Assembly (NCBI RefSeq): GCF_900172225.1
Contig: NZ_FWFO01000001.1
Coordinates: 1,488,001-1,552,000 of the forward strand
Direction of reading: 5' to 3'
From: Falsiruegeria litorea R37
GTDB taxonomy: Bacteria; Pseudomonadota; Alphaproteobacteria; Rhodobacterales; Rhodobacteraceae
DNA: 64,000 nt
Below the pieces are notes generated by a model. It did not search any database. It was not told where the DNA came from and worked only from the letters and a program-made list of their open reading frames with translations. The position numbers and the translations under genes are program-made. Numbering within the stretch: the first letter of the stretch is position 1; each line of letters starts with the position of its first letter. Shown here in pieces: positions 1 through 7,464 of the stretch.

Positions 1-1092
1 CTCGACAAAGCTATCGGGGCGGACGGAATGCGACAGTGGGCCGTTGTCCTCGGGGAATTGCCGCCCCCGCAGGTCAATCACGTCGCGGATGCGCTTGACC
101 GGCTCGCTGCGCATGTCGGATGTGAACTGCGCGTCGCGGAAAACCGTCAGCCCCTCTTTCAGGCAGAGCTGGAACCAATCGCGGCAGGTGATGCGGTTGC
201 CGGTCCAGTTGTGAAAATACTCATGCGCGATGATCGCCTCGATGCGTTCGAAATTATCGTCGGTGCTGGTCTCGGGCGAGGCAAGAACGCAGGACGAGTT
301 GAAAATGTTCAACCCCTTGTTTTCCATCGCGCCCATGTTGAAATCGTCAACGGCCACGATGTTGAACACATCCAGATCGTATTCGCGGCCATAGACATCT
401 TCGTCCCAGGTCATCGACTTTTTCAACGCCTCCATTCCAAAGGCGCATTTACCCTCGTCGCCGGGGCGGACCCAGATGTTCAGCTCGACCTCCTTGCCCG
501 ATTTGGTGGTGAACCGGTCGGGGTGGTTCACCAAGTCCCCGGCCACCAGTGCAAAGAGATAGGCCGGTTTTGGCCATGGGTCATGCCATTCTGCAAAGCC
601 TTCGCCTTGATCGGTAGGGTTGCCGTTGGACAGCAACACCTTTTCCGGCCCGTTGATGCGCACGGTGAATGTGCTCATCACATCCGGCCTATCGGGGTAA
701 TAGGTGATCTTGCGGAACCCTTCGGCTTCGCACTGGGTGCAGTACATGCCGTTTGACATATACAGCCCCTCAAGCGCGGTGTTGCCTGCCGGGTCGATCT
801 CGACCTCGGCCTCCCACACAAAGGACGAACTAGGGACGTTACAGGTCAGGCCCTTGTCGGTGGCATCGGGTGTCACGGGCTGGCCGTCGATGCTGGCCCG
901 GATCAGCTTCAGCTCTTCGCCATGCAAAAAGAATGTGTGGTCAGCGGCATCCGGGTTGGGGCTGAATGTGATCCGCGAGGTGACGCGCGTGGCACTGGGG
1001 GACAGATCGAATGTCAGATGCACATCGTCAACGGTAAATCCGAAGGGCGAGTAATCCTTGAGGTAGATCGTGGTCGGGGCAGCGTCGCGCAT
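1..1092 (-). CDS. pepN: Aminopeptidase N (M1 zinc metallopeptidase), C-terminus cut by window edge
   Basis: This is the N-terminal 364 codons of a cytoplasmic M1 alanyl aminopeptidase, which removes N-terminal residues from peptides. The start ATG is at 1092. The exopeptidase motif GAMEN is at residues 254-258. The zinc site HEYFHNW starts at residue 290 (His290, Glu291, His294), and the third ligand Glu313 lies in LKEG, which is the expected HExxH-x18-E spacing. Full-length proteins of this family are about 850-880 residues, so roughly 500 residues lie beyond the window. It is divergent from malate synthase across about 230 bases. Confidence 0.95.
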   Translation of the reverse strand, partial: MRDAAPTTIYLKDYSPFGFTVDDVHLTFDLSPSATRVTSRITFSPNPDAADHTFFLHGEELKLIRASIDGQPVTPDATDKGLTCNVPSSSFVWEAEVEIDPAGNTALEGLYMSNGMYCTQCEAEGFRKITYYPDRPDVMSTFTVRINGPEKVLLSNGNPTDQGEGFAEWHDPWPKPAYLFALVAGDLVNHPDRFTTKSGKEVELNIWVRPGDEGKCAFGMEALKKSMTWDEDVYGREYDLDVFNIVAVDDFNMGAMENKGLNIFNSSCVLASPETSTDDNFERIEAIIAHEYFHNWTGNRITCRDWFQLCLKEGLTVFRDAQFTSDMRSEPVKRIRDVIDLRGRQFPEDNGPLSHSVRPDSFVE

Positions 1093-1247
1093 GGGGGCCT
1101 CTGGGTGATGGTGGTTTTGTGACTGACGTTATGGGGTTCGACTTGGGGCCGCAAGCCGGTCCGGATTGCCGCCAATCCGGGCAGGCGATTGTTCGGCGCC
1201 ATTTGAAACAGCATTCGCTGAAATGGGACAGTTTCGATGTGGCGACA

Positions 1248-1269
1248 AAAGTTGCCTATCGGAAACTTT
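1248..1269. promoter_or_regulatory. 22-bp imperfect palindrome, candidate operator upstream of glcB
   Basis: AAAGTT at 1248-1253 is mirrored by AACTTT at 1264-1269, and 18 of the 22 positions are symmetric. It lies 54 bases before the chosen glcB start, in the only gap between pepN and glcB. Malate synthase genes in Actinobacteria and Paracoccus are controlled by RamB/ScfR-type regulators at AAAGTTTGC-like sites. The likeness here is suggestive only, and no regulator gene is adjacent. Confidence 0.45.
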
Positions 1270-1322
1270 CGATCTATCTGGGGCTGCATACAGTTGTACA
1301 CGGCCGCCAGAGGGAGAGCGCA

Positions 1323-3455
1323 ATGAGTGTCAGAGAAAACCGGGCAGGTTTGCAGGTCGCGTCCGAGTTTGTGGCGTTTGTCGAAGGGCAGGCCTTGCCC
1401 GGGACGGGCGTCGAGGCGGGCGATTTCTGGGCGGGGCTGGCGCGCATGATGGCCGAGCTGGGACCAAAGAACCGCGCGTTGCTGGACAAACGCGCCGATA
1501 TCCAGAGCCGGGTTGACGCCTGGCATCAGGCCAACCGCGATGCGGACGCCGCTGCATACGAGGCGTTTCTGCGAGAGATTGGCTATTTGGTCGAAGAGGG
1601 CGAGGCCTTTTCCATCGACACGGCCAATGTGGACCCTGAAATTGCTCATATTCCCGGCCCGCAGCTGGTGGTGCCGATCACCAACGCGCGCTTTGCCCTG
1701 AACGCGGCCAATGCCCGGTGGGGCAGCCTTTATGACGCGCTCTATGGTACCGACGCCATGGGCGATCTGCCGTCGGGCGGTGGCTATGACACGGCGCGCG
1801 GTGCGCGCGTCATTGCCTGGGCCAAAGGGTTCCTGGACGACGCAGCACCATTGGCCAGTGGGTCGTGGAGCGATGTCGCGGGCTTGAGCGTTGCGGATGG
1901 CGCGCTGGTTCCGGCATTGGCAGATGCAGGCGCTTTTGTAGGGTATGGCGGGGCGGCGGATAAGCCGGATTTTGTTCTGATCAAGAACAACGGGCTGCAC
2001 ATACAGATCATGATCGACGCAAGCTCGAACATCGGATCCAGCGATCCGGCGGGCATTGCGGACGTGCGTTTGGAATCGGCGCTGTCGACCATCATGGACT
2101 GCGAAGACTCGGTTGCTGCTGTTGACGCCGAAGACAAGGCGCTGGCCTATGGCAACTGGCTGGGCTTGATGAGGGGCGATCTGGCCGAAGAGGTGACCAA
2201 GGGCGGATCGACCTTTACCCGCACCCTGTCCGACGACCTGAGCTATACCGCCCCTGACGGAAGTGCTGGCCTGCTCAAGGGCCGCTCGCTGATGCTGGTG
2301 CGCAACGTTGGTCACCTGATGACCAACCCTGCGGTGCTGGATGGCGAAGGCAATGAGGTGGGCGAGGGGCTGCTCGATGCGCTTTGCACCACGATGATCG
2401 CGATGCATGACCTGCAGCGCGAAGGCGGCAACTCGGTCCACGGGTCGGTCTATGTGGTGAAGCCCAAGATGCACGGGCCTGAAGAGGTCGCCTTGTCGGT
2501 CGAGATCTTTGACATGGTCGAAGACATCCTGGGCCTGCCGTGCAACACCGTAAAGCTGGGCATCATGGATGAGGAACGCCGCACCTCGGTGAACCTCAAG
2601 GAATGTATCCGCGCCGCGAAATCCCGCGTGGCCTTTATCAACACCGGGTTCCTGGACCGCACCGGGGATGAAATCCACACCTCGATGGAAGCAGGCCCGA
2701 TGCTGCCCAAGGGCGACATCAAGAACACGCCTTGGATTGCATCCTACGAAGATCGAAATGTCGACATCGGTCTGGCTTGTGGCCTGAAGGGTCGCGCGCA
2801 GATCGGCAAGGGCATGTGGGCCATGCCCGACCGCATGGGCGAAATGCTTGACGCCAAGATCGGCCACCCGCAGTCGGGTGCGACCTGTGCCTGGGTGCCG
2901 TCGCCGACCGCCGCGACCCTGCACGCGACGCATTATCACAAGGTTGATGTGTTGGCGCGTCAGGACGAACTGGCCGCAGGCGGGGCACGTGGCACGCTGG
3001 CTGATCTGCTGACTGTTCCGCTGCTTGGCGGGCGCAACCTGAGTGACGAAGAGATCACGCGCGAGATCGAGAACAACGCGCAGGGCATCCTGGGCTATGT
3101 GGTGCGTTGGGTCGATCAGGGCGTCGGTTGCTCCAAAGTGCCAGACATCAACGATGTTGGCCTGATGGAAGACCGGGCCACGTGCCGGATCTCGTCTCAG
3201 GCGTTGGCCAACTGGTTGCACCATGGCGTGATCGAAGAAGATCAGGTCATGGACGCGATGCAAAAGATGGCCGCCGTGGTTGATGAGCAAAATGCAGGTG
3301 ACGCTGAATATCGCGCAATGGCACCCGGTTTTGACGGAATCGCGTTTCAGGCGGCCTGCGATCTGGTGTTCAAGGGGCGCGTGCAACCTTCGGGTTACAC
3401 AGAGCCAGTATTGCATGCACGACGTCTGGAGCTGAAGGCCAGCTTGAGCGCGTGA
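1323..3455 (+). CDS. glcB: Malate synthase G
   Basis: Condenses glyoxylate with acetyl-CoA to malate in the glyoxylate shunt or glycolate use. The open frame extends upstream to 1119, but I choose the ATG at 1323. It follows a GGAGAG-like ribosome site and gives about 710 residues beginning MSVREN, close to the usual isoform G length of about 720. Family hallmarks visible include [20 protein letters not shown], the acidic segment [36 protein letters not shown], and the catalytic-region stretch [15 protein letters not shown] followed by [19 protein letters not shown] glcG-like gene follows, as in glc loci. A palindrome at 1248-1269 may be its operator. Confidence 0.96.
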   Translation: MSVRENRAGLQVASEFVAFVEGQALPGTGVEAGDFWAGLARMMAELGPKNRALLDKRADIQSRVDAWHQANRDADAAAYEAFLREIGYLVEEGEAFSIDTANVDPEIAHIPGPQLVVPITNARFALNAANARWGSLYDALYGTDAMGDLPSGGGYDTARGARVIAWAKGFLDDAAPLASGSWSDVAGLSVADGALVPALADAGAFVGYGGAADKPDFVLIKNNGLHIQIMIDASSNIGSSDPAGIADVRLESALSTIMDCEDSVAAVDAEDKALAYGNWLGLMRGDLAEEVTKGGSTFTRTLSDDLSYTAPDGSAGLLKGRSLMLVRNVGHLMTNPAVLDGEGNEVGEGLLDALCTTMIAMHDLQREGGNSVHGSVYVVKPKMHGPEEVALSVEIFDMVEDILGLPCNTVKLGIMDEERRTSVNLKECIRAAKSRVAFINTGFLDRTGDEIHTSMEAGPMLPKGDIKNTPWIASYEDRNVDIGLACGLKGRAQIGKGMWAMPDRMGEMLDAKIGHPQSGATCAWVPSPTAATLHATHYHKVDVLARQDELAAGGARGTLADLLTVPLLGGRNLSDEEITREIENNAQGILGYVVRWVDQGVGCSKVPDINDVGLMEDRATCRISSQALANWLHHGVIEEDQVMDAMQKMAAVVDEQNAGDAEYRAMAPGFDGIAFQAACDLVFKGRVQPSGYTEPVLHARRLELKASLSA

Positions 3456-3519
3456 AGACAAATGGGGGGCGAGGCCAAGCCTCGCTCCCTGAACAAGGGA
3501 AGCAAAGGGAATAGCAGGG

Positions 3520-3945
3520 ATGGCACTTTCACTGAGACGGGCGCGGACCATCATCCGCAAGGCGCTGGAAAAAGGCCGTGAGATGGAGCTTAAGCCGCTT
3601 TCGGTTGTGGTTCTGGACGCCGGCGGTCATGTTCAGGCGTTTGAACGTGAGGATGGCGCGGCGCCGGGTCGGTTCGCGATTGCGCATGGCAAGGCCTATG
3701 GCTCGGTCATGTTGGGCATGGCCGGTACAGCGCAGATGGCGCGGGCCGAGGGGCAGGCCTATTTTATGGCGGCTGTGAACGGCGTTTATGGTGGTCAGGT
3801 CATCCCGGTGCCGGGCGGCGTGCTGGTGCGCGACAAAAAGGGCACCGTGATCGGCGCTGTGGGCGTGACCGGCGACACATCGGACAACGACGCGACGGCC
3901 GCTCTGGCTGCGATCGAAGCGGTTGGGCTGACCGGCGAGGTCTAA
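3520..3945 (+). CDS. glcG: GlcG/HbpS-type heme-binding-like protein (DUF336)
   Basis: A 141-residue protein of the GlcG/HbpS family. It shows the family's glycine-rich core (VVVLDAGGHVQAFEREDGA, GKAYGSVMLGMAG, IPVPGGVLVRDKKGTVIGAVGVTGDTSDND). Family members often sit beside glycolate or glyoxylate genes; some bind heme, and the function of GlcG itself is not settled. It lies 64 bases after glcB on the same strand and is probably co-transcribed. There is no signal peptide, so it is predicted cytoplasmic. The family call is firm; the gene symbol rests on context. Confidence 0.8.
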   Translation: MALSLRRARTIIRKALEKGREMELKPLSVVVLDAGGHVQAFEREDGAAPGRFAIAHGKAYGSVMLGMAGTAQMARAEGQAYFMAAVNGVYGGQVIPVPGGVLVRDKKGTVIGAVGVTGDTSDNDATAALAAIEAVGLTGEV

Positions 3946-3972
3946 ATCACACCTTGTGCGTCATTGAACAAT

Positions 3973-3994
3973 GACCTGCGCCATGGTGCAGGTC
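3973..3994. other. 22-bp near-perfect palindrome after glcG
   Basis: GACCTGC at 3973-3979 pairs with GCAGGTC at 3988-3994 around a CCATGG core; 20 of 22 positions are symmetric. There is no T-run after it, so it is not a classic terminator. It could be an operator for the downstream peptidase gene or an mRNA hairpin. Confidence 0.35.
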
Positions 3995-4061
3995 GTGCGC
4001 TGTTGCAGAGGTTTGATCTGCTCGGTAGGTTTGCCCCTGACGCACAGCCTAGGGAGACCCC

Positions 4062-4841
4062 ATGTCGCGACCGGTCGTTGGTATCATCGGCAACTCATAT
4101 CTGATGAATGATCAATATCCCACCCATGCGGGCGGGACCATGAACTCGGACGCGGTGGCCAATGTGGCCGGCTGTATTCCCTTGCTGATCCCGGCAGACC
4201 CCCGGTTCCTGTCCGTGGACGAGCTGCTGGAGACATGCGACGGCTTTCTACTGACCGGTGGTCGCCCCAATGTGCACCCCGAAGAATATGGCGAGCCCGA
4301 AACCGAAGCCCATGGCGCGTTTGACCGGGCGCGTGATGCCATTGTGTTGCCGCTGGTGCGGGCCTGTGTCGAACGCGGCCAGCCGTTTCTGGGCATCTGC
4401 CGCGGGTTCCAAGAGGTGAACGTCGCAATGGGTGGCACGCTCTATCCCGAAATCCGCGATCTGCCGGGCCGCATGAACCACCGGATGCCCCCGGACGGCA
4501 CGCTGGAAGAGAAATTTGCCCTGCGCCACACGGTCGAAATGTCCGAGAACGGCCCGTTCCATCGCCTGTTCGGCGCGCAAGAGGTGATGACCAACACGCT
4601 CCACGGACAGGGGATCAAGCGCCCCGGTGCGCGGATCGTGATCGACGGCTACGCCCCCGATGGCACGCCTGAGGCGATCTATGTCAAGGACGCGCCGGGG
4701 TTCACCCTGTCGGTGCAATGGCATCCTGAATGGGACGCGGCCAATGATCCGGTGTCGCGCCCGTTGTTTCAGGCGTTTGGGGATGCGGTGCGGTCCTGGG
4801 CCTGCGCGGGCAAGGGGCCATCGCTGCAAAAATCGGCGTAA
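4062..4841 (+). CDS. Gamma-glutamyl-gamma-aminobutyrate hydrolase family protein (peptidase C26)
   Basis: A 259-residue class-I glutamine amidotransferase-like hydrolase of the PuuD/C26 family. These enzymes cleave gamma-glutamyl amide bonds, for example of gamma-glutamyl-GABA in putrescine breakdown. The nucleophile Cys is in GICRGFQEVNVAMGG, the oxyanion-strand motif is FLLTGGRPNVHPEEYG, and the catalytic His is in VQWHPEWD. The start ATG follows the ribosome site AGGGAGA. No polyamine genes are adjacent, so the true substrate is not shown by context. It ends two bases before the convergent Hint-domain gene. Confidence 0.85.
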   Translation: MSRPVVGIIGNSYLMNDQYPTHAGGTMNSDAVANVAGCIPLLIPADPRFLSVDELLETCDGFLLTGGRPNVHPEEYGEPETEAHGAFDRARDAIVLPLVRACVERGQPFLGICRGFQEVNVAMGGTLYPEIRDLPGRMNHRMPPDGTLEEKFALRHTVEMSENGPFHRLFGAQEVMTNTLHGQGIKRPGARIVIDGYAPDGTPEAIYVKDAPGFTLSVQWHPEWDAANDPVSRPLFQAFGDAVRSWACAGKGPSLQKSA

Positions 4842-4842
4842 G

Positions 4843-6933
4843 TTACGCGGCAAGCACGCGGGCCTCATGCGCCCGCAGACACAACCGCGCGGTTTCGCCA
4901 AAGGCGCCGTGATGGCTGCGCAGTTCCGGAAAGATCGAGAACATCTCGGCCCGGCTTTGGCCGGTCAGGGCGTCAAGCGCGGCGTCGCCTGGAAAAAAGC
5001 TCTCGGTCGGTGCGCCATTGGCATAGATCACCTCGTGCTGGTCCAGCATCAGATGCATGTAGGTGACATCTCCGCCTTCGATGCGACGTGCACCGGGGTT
5101 GCTCAGCAGATGTTGTGCCGCAACCAGAACCTCGCTGTCTCCAAACAACATCTGCGCGCGTGACCCTGACCACAGCATCCGATGCTGCGGCGAGACCAAA
5201 AGCGGCGCGGTTGCGCCCTGCAGCAGGGACTGGTGCAATTCGATGGGGGCGTTGGTGCCGGTGGCCTCTACCGTCTTTTGTCCAATCCAGCGCAGCGGTT
5301 GCGGGCCGTTGTCGCGGGTCACGATCAGATCCCCGGGGCGCAGATCCTCAATCAGACGCGGACCGTGGACGGTGTCGATCAACGTGCCGGGGGTAAAGCA
5401 GATGATGCGCTCGATGTTCTGGAAGGTGACGATGGAGCCGTCTGTCATCTCGACCGTGCCGGCCAGATCACCGGGCGTGGTCGAAGTGAAGTTCAGCGTG
5501 CCATCGACGGCCAACCCGTTGAAGTCCAGCAGATCGCCGTCGGTTTCATCGCCTTCGCCACCGTCAATCTGGATATCGGCGCTGCCCGTCTCGCCCAGAT
5601 CGGTCAGCACAAAGGTGTCATCGCCTTCACCGCCCTGAACCGTGTCGCCCTGAGCGGTGTTCAAGGTGTCATTGCCTGCGCCCCCGTCCGCGGCATCTGC
5701 GCCCTGGCCGCCGCTCAGAACGTCGTCACCGCCCTCGCCAAACAGGGTATCGCTGCCTTGCCCTCCAGCGAGGGTATCGTTGCCATCCGTCAGGGGAATT
5801 GTTTCAAAGAAAACGTCGCTGACCCAAATCGCCTGGGTGCCATTCAGGGCATTCGAATAGACGATTTCGATGCGGGCAACAGGGCCGTCGATTTCGACGA
5901 GAACCGAACCGGCCTGATCGGCTTGTGTTTCACCGGAATCCCCCGCCGTCACGGTGTTGCCCGAAACAGTGTCCGGGTTCCCTGCCGAGCTGTCAGTGGT
6001 CAGGGTTACTGCGACCGGATTGCCATCGGCGTCAAAGGCATTGACCGTCACGACGTCGCGGTGATTGCCGGACCCGAAGTCCACGTCGTTGATCCGGAAC
6101 GAGACGTTTTCCACCTCGCTCTGGACGTCTGCCCCGGTCGCGGCCGAGAAGTCGAGAGTTGTGGTCGATGTGGCCCCGGTGCCGTTACCAAACAGGTACA
6201 GCGAGGACTGCTCGTTGAAGGGTTCGTTTGCTCCGACATAGAGCGTGTCAGAGCTTTCGATTGAAAACTCTGAGGAGCCGTTGTTCCGGTCGTCGCTGAA
6301 ACTCACAGCAACGTTGATGTCGCCAGTGTTCTGGGTGAACCCGCCGGAAACATCGGTTTCATCCGCGGCCTGGGCGTTCCAGCTCAGCGATTCAATAGAG
6401 CGATCCCCGTAAAGGATGTCATCACCCTGGTTGCCGCGCAGGATGTCATCGCCGGCACCGCCCAGCAACCAATCGTCGCCCGACAGGCCGCGGATCGTGT
6501 CGTCACCCGTAAATCCTAGAACAAGATCGGCATTGTCGGCCGAGTCGTTCAGGCTGCTGCCAAAAACGTCAGTGTAGGTCGGGCCGATAGAGTCATTTCC
6601 TAGTGAACCGAAGACGATATTGTCGGGCAGATCAGTCGGAACATCAAACGGAGAGGGGGGCGTATAAGCTGGTGCCGTGATCGTGGAAGCGCTGGTGAGC
6701 GTGTCGACTTCGCCAAAGTCGGGAACGAAGTAGACGTTGCCATCCTCAGCAACAAAAAACTGACCCGGTTCCTGTTCATTGGTGAATGTAGTGCCACCAT
6801 CAATGCCTGTGAACACCCATTGTCCTGCACCAAGTGCGGTTTGAGTGTTGAATTCGGTCCAGGCGCCACTGATGATGTCCGTGGCATTGAGCGTGTTGTC
6901 AGCTCCCAAAGAGACAAGGTAACCGAACGGCAT
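4843..6933 (-). CDS. Hint-domain protein with RTX-type calcium-binding repeats
   Basis: A 696-residue acidic protein. RTX nonapeptide-like repeats (GGAGDDILRGNQGDDILYGD and similar) occupy about residues 140-178, and a second block (GGQGSDTLFGEGGDD onward) spans about 387-441. Between them, residues 195-380 look like a beta-rich extracellular domain. The C-terminal 185 residues form a Hint_2 domain beginning at Cys512 (CFTPGTLIDT), with LRPGDLIVT, LVSPQHRML and YMHLMLDQHEVIYANG. There is no N-terminal signal peptide, which fits type I secretion, although no T1SS genes are in the window. Such Hint/RTX proteins are common in Roseobacters and their function is unknown. Self-processing at Cys512 is an inference from the fold. 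Confidence 0.85.
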   Translation of the reverse strand: MPFGYLVSLGADNTLNATDIISGAWTEFNTQTALGAGQWVFTGIDGGTTFTNEQEPGQFFVAEDGNVYFVPDFGEVDTLTSASTITAPAYTPPSPFDVPTDLPDNIVFGSLGNDSIGPTYTDVFGSSLNDSADNADLVLGFTGDDTIRGLSGDDWLLGGAGDDILRGNQGDDILYGDRSIESLSWNAQAADETDVSGGFTQNTGDINVAVSFSDDRNNGSSEFSIESSDTLYVGANEPFNEQSSLYLFGNGTGATSTTTLDFSAATGADVQSEVENVSFRINDVDFGSGNHRDVVTVNAFDADGNPVAVTLTTDSSAGNPDTVSGNTVTAGDSGETQADQAGSVLVEIDGPVARIEIVYSNALNGTQAIWVSDVFFETIPLTDGNDTLAGGQGSDTLFGEGGDDVLSGGQGADAADGGAGNDTLNTAQGDTVQGGEGDDTFVLTDLGETGSADIQIDGGEGDETDGDLLDFNGLAVDGTLNFTSTTPGDLAGTVEMTDGSIVTFQNIERIICFTPGTLIDTVHGPRLIEDLRPGDLIVTRDNGPQPLRWIGQKTVEATGTNAPIELHQSLLQGATAPLLVSPQHRMLWSGSRAQMLFGDSEVLVAAQHLLSNPGARRIEGGDVTYMHLMLDQHEVIYANGAPTESFFPGDAALDALTGQSRAEMFSIFPELRSHHGAFGETARLCLRAHEARVLAA

Positions 6934-7408
6934 GATACTGGTCCTAACTTGGCTTGCGTGTCCAAGTCAGGAGACGCCCGCGCGATATTCTGCAAAACGG
7001 GCCTTCTTGGATATTGTGGTAGTCCTTCCGTCCCATTGAACGGTCTAAAAGGGGGTAACGGCAAAAGAAGGGAGGCATTCTGACGAAAACGGGGAGATTT
7101 TCAGCAAGTTTGCCACAATTGTTTCCAAATTGGGAACGGTGAGAGAGTAAGCAGGGGAGGCTCCCGTCCGTCGGTCGGGCATCGAAGATGCCCACCTCCC
7201 GTTGGGCCGGGCCGCCGCGTTGCACGCGGCGGCTGGCGTTTCGCCGCACTGACTGGGATCAGAAAAAGCGCGGTTTGCCACGGGAGGGACCACGCCGAGC
7301 CGAAGGCGAGGCGCCCGGCCCAAGGCCGTTCGCAGAGCTGACGCAGTCAGGTCCGCGCGGGTGCGGGAGCCCTTTCTTTCTGGGAAACACGGCGGACAAC
7401 ACAAAGAA
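6934..7408. other. 475-base noncoding gap with multiple hairpins
   Basis: No credible gene is seen here. Near the Hint gene, 7121-7137 is an inverted repeat (GTTTCCAA, one base, TTGGGAAC; one mismatch) that could be an operator. From 7155 to 7350 the sequence becomes very GC-rich and carries several hairpins: GGGCATC-GAA-GATGCCC (7177-7193) enclosed by GGGAGG (7155-7160) and CCTCCC (7195-7200); a perfect 10-bp stem at 7211-7233; a stem with tandem G-A mismatches at 7293-7313; CGGCC-CAA-GGCCG at 7316-7328; and CTGAC-GCA-GTCAG at 7338-7350. It may be a structured RNA or an intergenic repeat element. Confidence 0.5.
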
Positions 7409-7437
7409 ACGCCAGCGGATTTGATGTCCGCTGGCGT
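7409..7437 (-). terminator. Rho-independent terminator of the iorAB operon
   Basis: A perfect 11-bp stem ACGCCAGCGGA / TCCGCTGGCGT with a 7-base loop. Read on the minus strand it is followed by the T-rich TTCTTTG, and it lies 28 bases past the iorB stop. Confidence 0.8.
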
Positions 7438-7464
7438 CTTAGGTCGCTACAGATGGGATGCGTG

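Noticed and set aside
1119-1322. N-terminal extension of malate synthase from 1119
   Set aside because: The extension includes the intergenic palindrome and lacks homology; 1323 has a ribosome site and gives the normal family length.
1014-3560. Long open frame on the minus strand opposite malate synthase (about 850 codons)
   Set aside because: It is fully antisense to a clear glcB, has no recognisable domain, and arises from the codon bias of GC-rich DNA.
5182-6264. Plus-strand frame opposite the Hint/RTX gene
   Set aside because: The RTX glycine/aspartate repeats read backward give a long frame; no independent evidence for a protein.
7045-7424. Open frames on both strands in the 6934-7408 gap
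   Set aside because: Arg/Pro-rich translations with no homology signal and no ribosome sites; the hairpins explain the region better.
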